Shown here piece by piece: positions 34,318 through 43,233 of a DNA stretch of 64,000 nt. The position numbers and the translations under genes are program-made. The stretch comes from Bradysia coprophila (taxonomy: Eukaryota; Arthropoda; Insecta; Diptera; Sciaridae): positions 1-64,000 of the forward strand of contig NW_023503928.1 of NCBI RefSeq assembly GCF_014529535.1, read 5' to 3'. The notes under the pieces are model-generated. The model saw only the letters and a program-made list of their open reading frames with translations, had not been told where the DNA came from and made no database searches. Each line of letters opens with the position of its first letter. Position 1 is the first letter of the stretch.

Positions 34318-35160
34318 CAGAAAGCCACTGGGAGGACGGCTGCGTCTCACCCCTTAGGCCTTACACTAATGAAAGCAAGTAAGGAAACATTGTCGCCCGA
34401 ATCTGTCATTGAGATTGACAAAGCCTGTGATTTACATTCCGCTCGATATTGACCTGGTCCAGTCTCATATTTCATCAGACTAGCCCGTTCGAACGTAAGC
34501 TTTCTCTGCAGTGAGCCAATATAAAGGCCGAGCCAGGCAGAAGCGTCACTCAACAGTGTGCCACCAAATGGCCAACCGCCAAACTTTACCACTATTTAGC
34601 CCAAAAGCCCTTACTTCCAAATTAGACTGACGAACCAGCCACCTTTGAGAAGAGGGCCTTCGGTGCAAAAGGTAAGATGACAGCTTGTCCAGATTATGAC
34701 ACACTACTGAATGGCACAACGACCCGACACGGCGACCATATCGTCCCTTTGCAAAGAGTTTTGCACAACATCGAGTACATTCCCCGGATATAAATTCAGA
34801 GAGCTGTACACTGATTGAGTGTATGCTGTCTCTACGAGGAATCAAAATAAAAGCCGGTAAAAACTAGCATCTCTCAGCAGCATAACACCACCAATCCATC
34901 CGTCGACCTTATCCACTCTATAGCCCGAAAGCCTAAGCTCTATGAATAGTCCGGATCATTTTACTCATATAGAAGCAAAATAGGACCTAGCCACATCATT
35001 GAGTAAACTTTTAGACCATAAACCAGCCGAAGGACAAAGCTGGCGAGTGAGGCAAAGCAACTAAGAGTCCTGGTAGTGACACATCACTAAGAAGAGTACC
35101 AATCTCGACAAGCCTTCCTAATGTCTCTCCGCAAAGAAATTCCGCTTACAGCGTCCAAAA
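34318..35160. repeat. GC-richer diverged tandem units of unknown type
   Basis: TAGCCCAAAAGCCCTTAC (34597) and TAGCCCGAAAGCCTAAGC (34921) head two related stretches 324 bases apart. Also paired are CCACCAAATGGCCAACCGCC (34561) with CCACCAATCCATCCGTCGAC (34888), and ATGACACACTACTGAATGG (34696) with GTGACACATCACTAAGAAG (35077). A weaker third unit may precede them (34318-34555). Base composition is visibly higher in G+C than the surrounding DNA. Open frames exist on the minus strand but I recognise no protein. Confidence 0.5.
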
Positions 35161-36169
35161 ATTCACTGAAACACGTTCTCAAAATATTCGTCGTGAATTT
35201 CTGTTGGATCCAGCTGTCACTGTCTTTCACTGGTATGCTTATACACGTACACAGTGTGAGGTTATGACGAGCACCGTATCATTAGCCGCACGAAAACGCT
35301 GGTTTATTGGATGATTATACGAGAACTCCAACTTTACCGGCGACCGTGGTACTTCATAACTGAGATTTAGTCAACAGAAATATTTTTCTGGTCAGTTCTG
35401 ACTACAAAAAGTATAATTAAATTCAGACACAGAAACAAAACACTTGTTGACGTTTGCAGTGTTGCCAGCCATCGTTACACATACATTCATATATTCTTTC
35501 CACACAAACGTTCTTTGTGTTTGTTTTTCTTCCCAATCTTCCCTATCGATGATCGATCCTCGGCAACAACTTTCCTACTATACTACAGGCAGGTTCGATT
35601 GAAGGTTATTTGCATACTTGAGTTCGTTAACGCAATCATCGCGAAAAGCATTTAAAACGTTTGTTACGACCTAATAAAGCAAATTCTAATTGTTTGAAAT
35701 AATCGAAAATATTTTCGGCAAAAAATGAAAAGGAAACTTAAATATTTGAACAGACGTTTGACAACACACCTTTTGAATAAAAACTGGTAGGCGCTAGTAT
35801 CAATTAATAATTGTTTAAATTACCGACAATGTGGTCTGGAAATTGTAGTAGATAATGATGCTTGCGAAGACGCAAATATGTAAATGTGACGCAAGTCCTT
35901 GTATTTAGACGGATTTTACAGGTAACTGAGTCGACTTTTTTAGATTTTAGATAATATCTGCCTACCAATACGGTCTTTTATGCTAATTTGCGTTTTGAAA
36001 ACTGTTTCTAGTGGAAAATTGAAAGGAGCTGAGACAAGTTGACCCTTCACTTTTCTGAATAAATCCCAACAAGTACCAAAACCTGTATTAAAACACTCTG
36101 ACCCCTTCAAGGAAACATGTTCTAATGGACTGATGGAAGGACAGAAAAATTTGCCAGCATTTAGAAAAT
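35161..36169. other. Non-coding DNA with T-family repeat
   Basis: 35630-35898 is the inverted third copy of repeat family T (AAATATTTGAACAGACG, GACAATGTGGTCTGG, then GTGACGCAAGTCC). The rest shows nothing I can name. Confidence 0.55.
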
Positions 36170-36175
36170 TTATTC
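36170..36175 (-). promoter_or_regulatory. Poly(A) signal of FAD oxidase gene 1
   Basis: AATAAA on the minus strand (TTTATT on plus) about 60 bases after the stop codon. Genes 2 and 3 carry theirs much nearer the stop, at 40977-40982 and 45011-45016. Confidence 0.55.
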
Positions 36176-36236
36176 AAGTTGAAAAATGGTGAATTCAAAT
36201 ATAAACACAAAATGTATGATTTAAAGTTGTTGAAAA

Positions 36237-37802
36237 TTACAAATCACAAATCCTCTTCTGCCCTCGGTATACTGGAATGGATTCACAACTGTAGAATACG
36301 TTAGCTGGGTCCCATTTCGCTTTTATTTGAATCAATCGCGACAGATCGTTTCCATAGAATCGTGTCAGATAATCTTTCATGTCTCGATCGATGTAATTCT
36401 GGTACGACGTTCGGTGATTCATAAGTACTTTGGTTGCTTCGAAAAATCGTATTTTCGCAGCATCTCCATTGACATCCTTGAGTTTGCCCGAACTATTCAG
36501 TGGTTTCAATTGAGCGGAGTAAGAAGCCTTGAGACGATGTTGGAAAGCTGTGCCTGGATTTTCGGCAATTTTGCCACCATTATTTTCCCAATACAGACCG
36601 GCATGCGGTAAATACCCAGTCAATAGATCGATTAGTTTGTCAATTTCCTTGGCGTTTAAGATTTTGTTGACGAAGTAGGATTTCACCTTTTTGTTGTAAA
36701 CTTTGTTGTGCTTGGTCATGTCAGCCACTTGAGCGATGTCGGTTATCGGTGTGTCCGAGTACGTTTGCGCTTCACTGATTATGAATTCCTCATGCGTATA
36801 CGTTTTTAGTGAGCTACCTGGTCCCGGTTCCGGGAAGCCAAAGTATTTACGTAATTCCTCAATGGTCGCTTCAGTCACATCTGGCTCGTTCCCAATGTTT
36901 ATGGCGTAAAGCCTCATGCTGATTCGATCCAATTCCATTTCGATTATGCAGAAAACTCTTCGCGATAGGAAACTATCACTGGAGACAACCTTTTGCCAAG
37001 CTGTGAAAACTTGTCGAAAGTTTTTCGCAAACGAGAACTCATATCGGCCAAAAACGATGCTTCGTGGTGACGGATAAACGTTGATGGTAAAGCTGGTGAC
37101 AATGCCAAAATTACCACCGCCGCCACCTCGGAGTGCATAAAACAGATCGGTATTTGTAGAATTGTTTACGTTAACCAATCTCCCCCTGGCGTCGACCATT
37201 TCAAGTCCAATTACACTGTCTGCTGCCACTCCCAATAATCGAGAAAAGTGTCCGTACCCACCACCTTGGAACAAACCGCCAGCGCCAACACTCGTACAAA
37301 TTCCCTGTGATATCAAGGCACCCGCTTTCCATCCGTGGTACATAATCTGGCCGTTCAGCGCACCTGGACCGACTTTGGCAGTCATTTTCTCCTTGTTCAC
37401 ATCAATGGAATTCATTGACTTCATATCGATCACCAATGAGTTTTCATCACCGAAACCATTTTTCGAATATGAATGACCACCACTCCGTGGAACGCATCGA
37501 ATTTTCGATCTCGTAGCACAAATAACGCCAATTTGTACATCTCTAGTGGTAGTAGCCTTCAAATAAACCAGTGGCACCATATAGCCCCACAGAGTGTTCC
37601 ATTGGAAATTCAAATCGGCGTATTCCTCCCCATCGTTGCGAGGAAATATTTTACCGTCGCCTATTCCATTGTTCACCAAACAAGCGATTAGCGCATCGTA
37701 TCTATCATCGATGGTACGGTCGTCCGGCGTAGTGCTGGCACAAAAACACTGGGCGAATAGTTGCAAAAGTATTACGAAAACCAATTTGTAATTCGAATAC
37801 AT
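36237..37802 (-). CDS. Secreted BBE-like FAD-linked oxidase, paralogue 1
   Basis: Single exon, 521 residues. Signal peptide MYSNYKLVFVILLQLFAQ, cleaved near CFCAS. The FAD-binding (PCMH/FAD_binding_4) domain spans about 70-245: RSGGHSYSKNGFG with His110, DMKSMNSIDV, KVGPGALNGQ, the QGICTSVGAGGLFQGGGYG loop with Cys169, and LRGGGGGNFGIVTSF. His110 and Cys169 sit where berberine-bridge enzymes and oligosaccharide oxidases bind FAD by two covalent bonds. The C-terminal BBE domain ends with YQNYIDRDM...FYGNDLSRL and KAKWDPANVFYSCESIPV. The family oxidises sugars, alcohols or alkaloids and makes hydrogen peroxide; the substrate here cannot be told. It has Thr170 where paralogues 2 and 3 have the usual Pro. 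It is the left member of a tandem trio, all on the minus strand. Confidence 0.93.
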   Translation of the reverse strand: MYSNYKLVFVILLQLFAQCFCASTTPDDRTIDDRYDALIACLVNNGIGDGKIFPRNDGEEYADLNFQWNTLWGYMVPLVYLKATTTRDVQIGVICATRSKIRCVPRSGGHSYSKNGFGDENSLVIDMKSMNSIDVNKEKMTAKVGPGALNGQIMYHGWKAGALISQGICTSVGAGGLFQGGGYGHFSRLLGVAADSVIGLEMVDARGRLVNVNNSTNTDLFYALRGGGGGNFGIVTSFTINVYPSPRSIVFGRYEFSFAKNFRQVFTAWQKVVSSDSFLSRRVFCIIEMELDRISMRLYAINIGNEPDVTEATIEELRKYFGFPEPGPGSSLKTYTHEEFIISEAQTYSDTPITDIAQVADMTKHNKVYNKKVKSYFVNKILNAKEIDKLIDLLTGYLPHAGLYWENNGGKIAENPGTAFQHRLKASYSAQLKPLNSSGKLKDVNGDAAKIRFFEATKVLMNHRTSYQNYIDRDMKDYLTRFYGNDLSRLIQIKAKWDPANVFYSCESIPVYRGQKRICDL

Positions 37803-37910
37803 TTTCCAAGTTGAAATTTGTCTTTTAATCGACCTAGCAGCGTATAGAATTAGAGGGTCTACGCGACTCTAGGTTGTTAGACACTTTAACTAGGCGTAAA
37901 CGAAAATGCC

Positions 37911-37919
37911 CCTTTTATA
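37911..37919 (-). promoter_or_regulatory. TATA box of FAD oxidase gene 1
   Basis: TATAAAAGG on the minus strand, 109 bases before the ATG. The same box and its surroundings are kept at genes 2 and 3. Confidence 0.8.
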
Positions 37920-38203
37920 GCATATCCCATGTACGATTAATATTTGAATTGTTTTAAATGTTTGCAATATCTGATATTTACACAGATCACTAAATAAGAA
38001 TGGCTTAAGCGAGGTTCACACGACAATGCGCCATCTAAACTGTATTATATATAACACAAAGGCTCTGACAAATGACTGAAGATGTCTGAAAATTGGAAGT
38101 GCATTATAACAGACTAGTTCGTAAGGGGAACTCTCATTGTAGGTATTTTTTTTGGTTTACGGCAATTTTGAGTGTTGATAAAAAGGCAAACGAAAATGTT
38201 TTT
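37920..38203. other. Upstream flank of FAD oxidase gene 1 (part of the duplicated unit)
   Basis: TTTGCAATATCTGATATTTA then CACAGATC then CTAAATAA, GGCTTAAGCGAGGTTCACAC, and TTGATAAAAAGGCAAACGAA are shared with gene 2, and some with gene 3, showing that the duplicated block reached at least 400 bases upstream of the gene. The shared block is cut at 38203 by an R-family element. Confidence 0.7.
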
Positions 38204-39766
38204 AGCCCCGTACGAAGTACTGGGGGCTTATAAGATTAATATGCCGTTTGTAACACGTCGAATTGGAAGCAGACAGTAAGGGCAAAGCATTTGGTTATGT
38301 TCATAGATGACGAATCCGCAATAAAAAAAATGTCCGTCCGTCCGTCCGTGACCCTTCTAGCTAGAGTAAATCACAACCTTTTTTCAAAATTCTTTTTTTC
38401 CCCGATTGGTATCGACAAAAGTAAGGTCAAGTTCGAAAATGGGCATGGTAGGGTCGGCCCCTCCAGAGCTAGGGCCCTATAGGTGTTTTTCAGTCTTTCG
38501 ACGATATCTACCGAAATACGCACGCAATAGCTGCTTGTGATATATCAAATGAAAGGTATTGACGAGTAGAACAAAGTTGCTGAACATTGTTTTTGGGTAA
38601 GATGCCACGTGGGCTTGTTGGGAGGGCTCAAAGGTCGTTACTCGGCCCTAAGTGTTTTTTGCACATAAATCGAGTAAATCTCATCCGATTTTGCTAGTTT
38701 TAGTTTTTTATGGAAGGTAATTGAATACCGAAAAGAACGTGACGAAAAAATTTTTAAATTAGGGCCCTTGGACTAGGGCCGCTACTCGGCCCTAAGTGTT
38801 TTTTGCACATAAATCGAGTAAATCTCATCCGATTTTGCAAGTTTTTGTTTCATTTGAGAGATAATTGAATGCCGAATAGAATGATGGCGAAAAAAGTTTC
38901 AAATTTGGGCCATTGGACTAAGGCCGCTACTCGGCCCTAAGTGTTTTTTGCACATAAATCGAGTAAATCTCATCCGATTTTGCTAGATTTAGTTTTTTAT
39001 GGAAGGTAATTGAATACCGAAAAGAACGTGGCGAAAAAAGTTTCAAATTTGGGCCCTTGGACTAAGGCCGCTACTCGGCCCTAAGCGTTTTTTGCACATA
39101 AATCGAGTAAATCTCATCCGATTTTGCTAGATTTAGTTTTTTATGGAAGGTAATTGAATACCGAAAAGAACGTGGCGAAAAAAGTTTCAAATTTGAGCCC
39201 TTGGACTAAGGCCGCTACTCGGCCCTAAGTGTTTTTTGCACATAAATCGAGTAAATCTCATCCGATTTTGCTAGATTTTGTTTTTTATGGAAGGTAATTG
39301 AATACCGAATAGAATGATGGCAAAAAAGTTTCAAATTTGGGCCCTTGGACTAAGGCCGCTACTCGGCCCTAAGTGCTTTTTGCACATAAATCGAGTAAAT
39401 CTCAACCGATTTTGCTAGTTTTTGTTTCATTTGAGAGGTAATTGAATACCCAATGGAAAGTTGGCAAAAAATTTTGGGTTTCTAAAATAATGTCGTAAAT
39501 TGTTGGTTTTACTTGAGAGGTACTTCGTACGGGCTTTCGTAATTGCGCTATGCGCAATTTTAAAAATGAACAGTTTCAGTAAATTTGACAATGCCCAACT
39601 TGACTTGCATTTTGGTAACAGACGCATTAGAGGGTTGTAGACGTATTAGGGTTCCGGGCTTATTAGGGCTACGGACGTATTTTGGTTGCGGACGAAATAG
39701 GATTACGGGTTGTACGGGGCTAAGTCGCAGCAAACGCTCCGACTGTTCTGATGCCTTGTTTTTTTG
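38204..39766 (+). mobile_element. R-family element, copy 1 (145-bp tandem units, GTCC microsatellite)
   Basis: Starts AGCCCCGTACGAAGTACTGG and ends CGCAGCAAACGCTCCGACTG, then TTCTGATGCCTTG. AGCCCCGTACGAAGTA near the start is inverted as TACTTCGTACGGGCT near 39520, and CGTACGGGGCTAAG at 39713 is a second inverted partner. A short GTCC run (38331-38349) is followed by about six tandem units of about 145 bases, marked by GGCCGCTACTCGGCCCTAAG and CATAAATCGAGTAAATCTCA. Copy 2 is at 54278-56007 and a diverged inverted copy at 62410-64000. Subterminal inverted repeats, a GTCY microsatellite and internal tandem repeats recall mini-me/DINE-1 (Helentron-type) elements, but I cannot prove the class. Confidence 0.75.
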
Positions 39767-40976
39767 AAAAATACGTTGTTGAGGTGGTCTCACAGTTCTC
39801 CGTTTCAACTTCATTTTGAAACGTCACCTATTGTTTCGTTTGAATTTGTAATGTTTAGTTTCCATTTGTTATGTAAATGGCACTTAAACAGAGGCAAAAC
39901 GGACTACTGTAAATTCAGACTTACCATTAACCGGAACATTAACTGGAAGCACGCCATAGAGATGATGAGATTTGCGGTAATTACGATGTAACTACGAATT
40001 TGATATGACGAAGCGAATGTACATTGCTGAAACACACAAAACATCTTTATTATTTGGACAATGTTATTTTGACTAGTACGGGCTACAAACTGTCCTCTCG
40101 TCAAAATAAAAATTTCTAAACAAGGACACAATCTCCTGATACATCAATGCGAAGGATGACTCTTTTGATGAAAGAGTAAAAATATGTTTAGAGTGTTTTA
40201 CAGTAGTGTGACACACTGTCAAGTCTCAGTATCAGTGTACCCTATTTAGAGTACCACTCATGCTTGAAGTGCGTTAGTTTCACCTTTCACCATTGTAGCA
40301 GAGTTGAGTTGTATAGAATTCACATTCAAAATTCACCAAATCCCGGCAGAGTAAAATAAACCAGACAGTAGCAGTTCATTTTTTGAAACGTCAAATAAGG
40401 GACCTAATCGACCTAATCGACCTAATCGACCTAATTAACACTTAAATTTAATTTAATGCCGTGACCAAATGAATTTGTACAAACATCTACATTTTGACGT
40501 GCCCACTCCACTCCGACGACGACAAGTTTTTCATTTGAAAAACCAGGTTTGACTTTATATGTTTTTGATAACAAAAACACTCAGAAGCTAGAGTCGCTTT
40601 CAGATCGACGGAGCTTTGAAATTTCAATGTTTTCCATCGGATCGCTTAGCCTAATATTCGGGAATTTTCTGTGCGGAACATTATTCGTTGATTAATTGAT
40701 AATGGGAGCCTAATTCTTGCGGAAACGAAATTCAGAAGAATTACTTAACCTTCGATGAAATTAATTCGTCATTAGAGCTGAAGCAATTTCATGCTGAAAC
40801 TTCACTGCCTCTAACTGTACGGCTGAGAACTTTTTAATCGATAGTAAAGAACGGCGTCGTTCATAAAAGACGCCCAAGATTGTAACGAGCGGTAAAAAAA
40901 AAACATAACCGATTCTCAATGAGATGGAGTCATGTTTGATGAGTTAATAGGACCTTTCAAATACTTTACAAGAAGT
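39767..40976. other. Repeat fragments between FAD oxidase genes 1 and 2
   Basis: No gene. Fragments seen: a MITE U end (about 39855-39905), a block shared with 43430-43620 (GAGATTTGCGGTAATT; TTTTGACTAGT; CTCTCGTCAAAATAAAAATT), one end of MITE X (about 40190-40275), one end of MITE S (40347-40400), a GACCTAATC tandem repeat (about 40402-40435), and a dispersed repeat (40540-40720) shared with 23.6 kb. Confidence 0.6.
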
Positions 40977-40997
40977 TTATTAAACAAAAGCGAAAAA

Positions 40998-42563
40998 TTA
41001 CAAATCACAAATCCTCTTCTGCCCTGGGTACACTGGAATGGATTCACAACTGTAGAATACATTAGCCGGATCCCATTTCGCTTTAATTTGAATCAATCGC
41101 GACAGATCGTTTCCATAGAATCGTGTCAGATAATCTTGCATGTCTCGATCGATGTAATTCTGGTAGGACGTTCGATGATTCAAAAGTGGTTTGGTTGCTT
41201 CAAAAAATCGTATTTTCGCAGCATCCCCATTGACATCCTTGAGTTTGCCCGAACTATTCAGTGGTTTCAATTGAGCGGAGTAAGAAGCCTTGAGACGATG
41301 TTGGAAAGCTGTGCCTGGATTTTCAGTAATCTTGCCACCATTATTTTCCCAATACAGACCGGCATACGGTAAATACGCAGTCAGCAGTTCGATTAGTTTG
41401 TCAATTTCTTTGCCGTTTAAGATTTTGTTGACGAAGTAGGATTTCACCTTTTTGTTGTAAACTTTGTTGTGTTTGGTCATTTTAGCCAGTTGAGCGATGT
41501 CGGTTATCGGTGTGTCCGAGTACGTTTGTGCTTCACTGATTATGAATTCCTCATGCGTATACGTTTTTAGTGAGCTACCTGGTCCCGGTTCCGGGAAACC
41601 AAAGCGTTTACGTAATTCCTCAATGGTCTCTTCAGTCACATCTGGTTCGTTTCCAATATTTATGCCAAAAAGCCTCATGCTGACTAGATCCAATTCCATT
41701 TCGATTATACAGAAAACTCTTCGCGACAGGGAACTATCACTGGAGACAACCTTTTGCCAAGCTGTGAAAACTTGTCGAAAGTTTTTCGCAAACGAGTACT
41801 CATATCGGCCAAAAACGATGGTTCGTGGTGACGGATAAACGTTGATGGTGAAGCTGGTGACGATGCCAAAATTACCACCGCCGCCACCTCGGAGTGCATA
41901 AAACAGATCGGTATTTGTGGAGTTGTTTACATGAACCAATCTCCCTCTGGCGTCCACCATTTCCAGTCCAATTACACTGTCCGTCGCCATTCCCAATAAT
42001 CGAGAAAAGTGGCCGTATCCACCACCCTGGAATAAACCACCAGCGCCAACACTCGGACAAATTCCTTGTGATATTAAGACACCCGCTTTCCATCCGGAGT
42101 ACATAATTTGGCCATTCAGCGCGCCTGGACCGACTTTGGCAGTCATTTTCTTCTTATTAACATCAATGCAATTCATTGACTTCATATCGATCACCAATGA
42201 GTTTTCGTCGCCAAAACCATTTTTCGCATATGAATGACCACCACTCCGTGGAACGCATCGAATTTTCGATTTCGTGGCACAAATAACGCCAATTTGTACA
42301 TCTCTAGTGGTAGTAGCCTTCAAATAAACCAGTGGTGTCATATAACCCCACAAGGTGTTCCATTGATAATTCAATTGGGCGTATTCCTCCCCATCGTTGC
42401 GAGGAAATATTTTCCCGTCTCCTATTCCATTTTCCACCAAACAAGCGATTAACGCATCGCCTCTATCATCGATGGTACGGTCGTCCGGCGTAGTGCTCGC
42501 ACAATAACACTGGGCGAATAGTTGCAAAAGTATTACGAAAACCAATTTGTAATTCGAATACAT
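40998..42563 (-). CDS. Secreted BBE-like FAD-linked oxidase, paralogue 2
   Basis: Single exon, 521 residues, the same length as paralogue 1; 93 of the first 100 residues are the same. The open frame reaches back to an ATG at 42605, but the start at 42563 (MYSNYKLVFV) is chosen because it matches both paralogues and puts the signal peptide first. Bicovalent-flavin residues His110 (SGGHSY) and Cys169 (GICPSVGAGG) are both present, with the usual Pro at 170. The BBE tail KAKWDPANVFYSCESIPV is intact. Compared with paralogues 1 and 3 it differs in ETIEELRKRFGF and IAQLAKM, where those two agree. It is intact and probably active. The transcript would end at the AATAAA at 40977-40982, just after the stop. 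Confidence 0.93.
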   Translation of the reverse strand: MYSNYKLVFVILLQLFAQCYCASTTPDDRTIDDRGDALIACLVENGIGDGKIFPRNDGEEYAQLNYQWNTLWGYMTPLVYLKATTTRDVQIGVICATKSKIRCVPRSGGHSYAKNGFGDENSLVIDMKSMNCIDVNKKKMTAKVGPGALNGQIMYSGWKAGVLISQGICPSVGAGGLFQGGGYGHFSRLLGMATDSVIGLEMVDARGRLVHVNNSTNTDLFYALRGGGGGNFGIVTSFTINVYPSPRTIVFGRYEYSFAKNFRQVFTAWQKVVSSDSSLSRRVFCIIEMELDLVSMRLFGINIGNEPDVTEETIEELRKRFGFPEPGPGSSLKTYTHEEFIISEAQTYSDTPITDIAQLAKMTKHNKVYNKKVKSYFVNKILNGKEIDKLIELLTAYLPYAGLYWENNGGKITENPGTAFQHRLKASYSAQLKPLNSSGKLKDVNGDAAKIRFFEATKPLLNHRTSYQNYIDRDMQDYLTRFYGNDLSRLIQIKAKWDPANVFYSCESIPVYPGQKRICDL

Positions 42564-42672
42564 TTTCCAAGTTGAAAATTTGTCTCTTAATGGACCGAGC
42601 AGCATATAGAATTAGAGGGTCTACGCGACTATGGCTTGTTAGCCTCTCTTACTCAACGTAATCGACAATTCC

Positions 42673-42681
42673 CCTTTTATA
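42673..42681 (-). promoter_or_regulatory. TATA box of FAD oxidase gene 2
   Basis: TATAAAAGG on the minus strand, 110 bases before the chosen ATG at 42563. The nearly equal TATA-ATG spacing in genes 1 (109) and 2 (110) supports the start chosen for gene 2. Confidence 0.8.
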
Positions 42682-42766
42682 GCATATGCCGCGTACGATT
42701 TATATTTGAATTGTATTAAGTGTTTGCAATATCTGATATTTACACAGATCGCTAAATAAAAGTGGC

Positions 42767-42838
42767 TTAAGGTCAGGTTAAGGCTCTTTAAATCGCATGT
42801 AAACATTTGCGCTAGTAAACAACTTAACCTGGCCTTAA
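42767..42838. mobile_element. TTAA-flanked MITE (family W) inserted upstream of FAD oxidase gene 2
   Basis: 64 bases bounded by TTAA on both sides, with inverted ends GGTCAGGTTAAG and CTTAACCTGGCC. The paralogous site at gene 1 reads GGCTTAAGCGAGG and at gene 3 GGCTTAAGAGAGG, with a single TTAA. This gives a direct empty/filled comparison and defines the element exactly. It is about 200 bases upstream of the gene 2 ATG, beyond the TATA box. Confidence 0.92.
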
Positions 42839-43000
42839 GCGAGGTTCACACGAAAAAAAAAAGTTTCACACCACATAAAAACGACAATACGCCCTCTATA
42901 CTATATTATATAACACTCTGCAAAATGGCTGAAAATGTCGTTATGGGGCACGGGCAAGGATTTTTTTGGTTTACTTCAATTTTGTGAGTTGATAAAAAGG

Positions 43001-43233
43001 TAAAGATGGGTACACTTTTCGTGGAAAATGCATGCAAAATCGACCGTTGCAAAATGCTTGCAAAATATGACATAAAATGTATGAGCCAAATGTCAAATAT
43101 TTTGCAAGCACAGTGTAAACATCAGATTTACACCGAGCTTGCAAAACATTTGACAGATAACTCATACATTTTATGTCATATTTCGCATGGGTCCATTTTT
43201 CATGCATTTTTCACGATCTGTGTACAAGCCTTA
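43001..43233. mobile_element. Palindromic MITE upstream of FAD oxidase gene 2
   Basis: TGCAAAATATGACATAAAAT-type sequence on the left (ATGACATAAAATGTATGAG, CAAATGTCAAATATTTTGC) is mirrored on the right (GCAAAACATTTGACAGAT, CTCATACATTTTATGTCAT). The outer ends GGTACAC and GTGTAC are inverted. It splits the block GATAAAAAGG / AAACGAAAATGTT, which is continuous upstream of gene 1 (38180-38200). This is a second filled site revealed by paralogue comparison. Confidence 0.75.

Noticed and set aside
34347-34845. Overlapping minus-strand open frames in the GC-richer region, considered as a decayed transposase or gene
   Set aside because: No motif is recognisable and the frames are not kept between the repeated units; listed only as a repeat of unknown type.
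42564-42605. Longer start for FAD oxidase 2, adding 14 residues (MLLGPLRDKFSTWK)
   Set aside because: Neither paralogue has it, it would put a charged stretch before the signal peptide, and the ATG at 42563 is conserved in all three genes.
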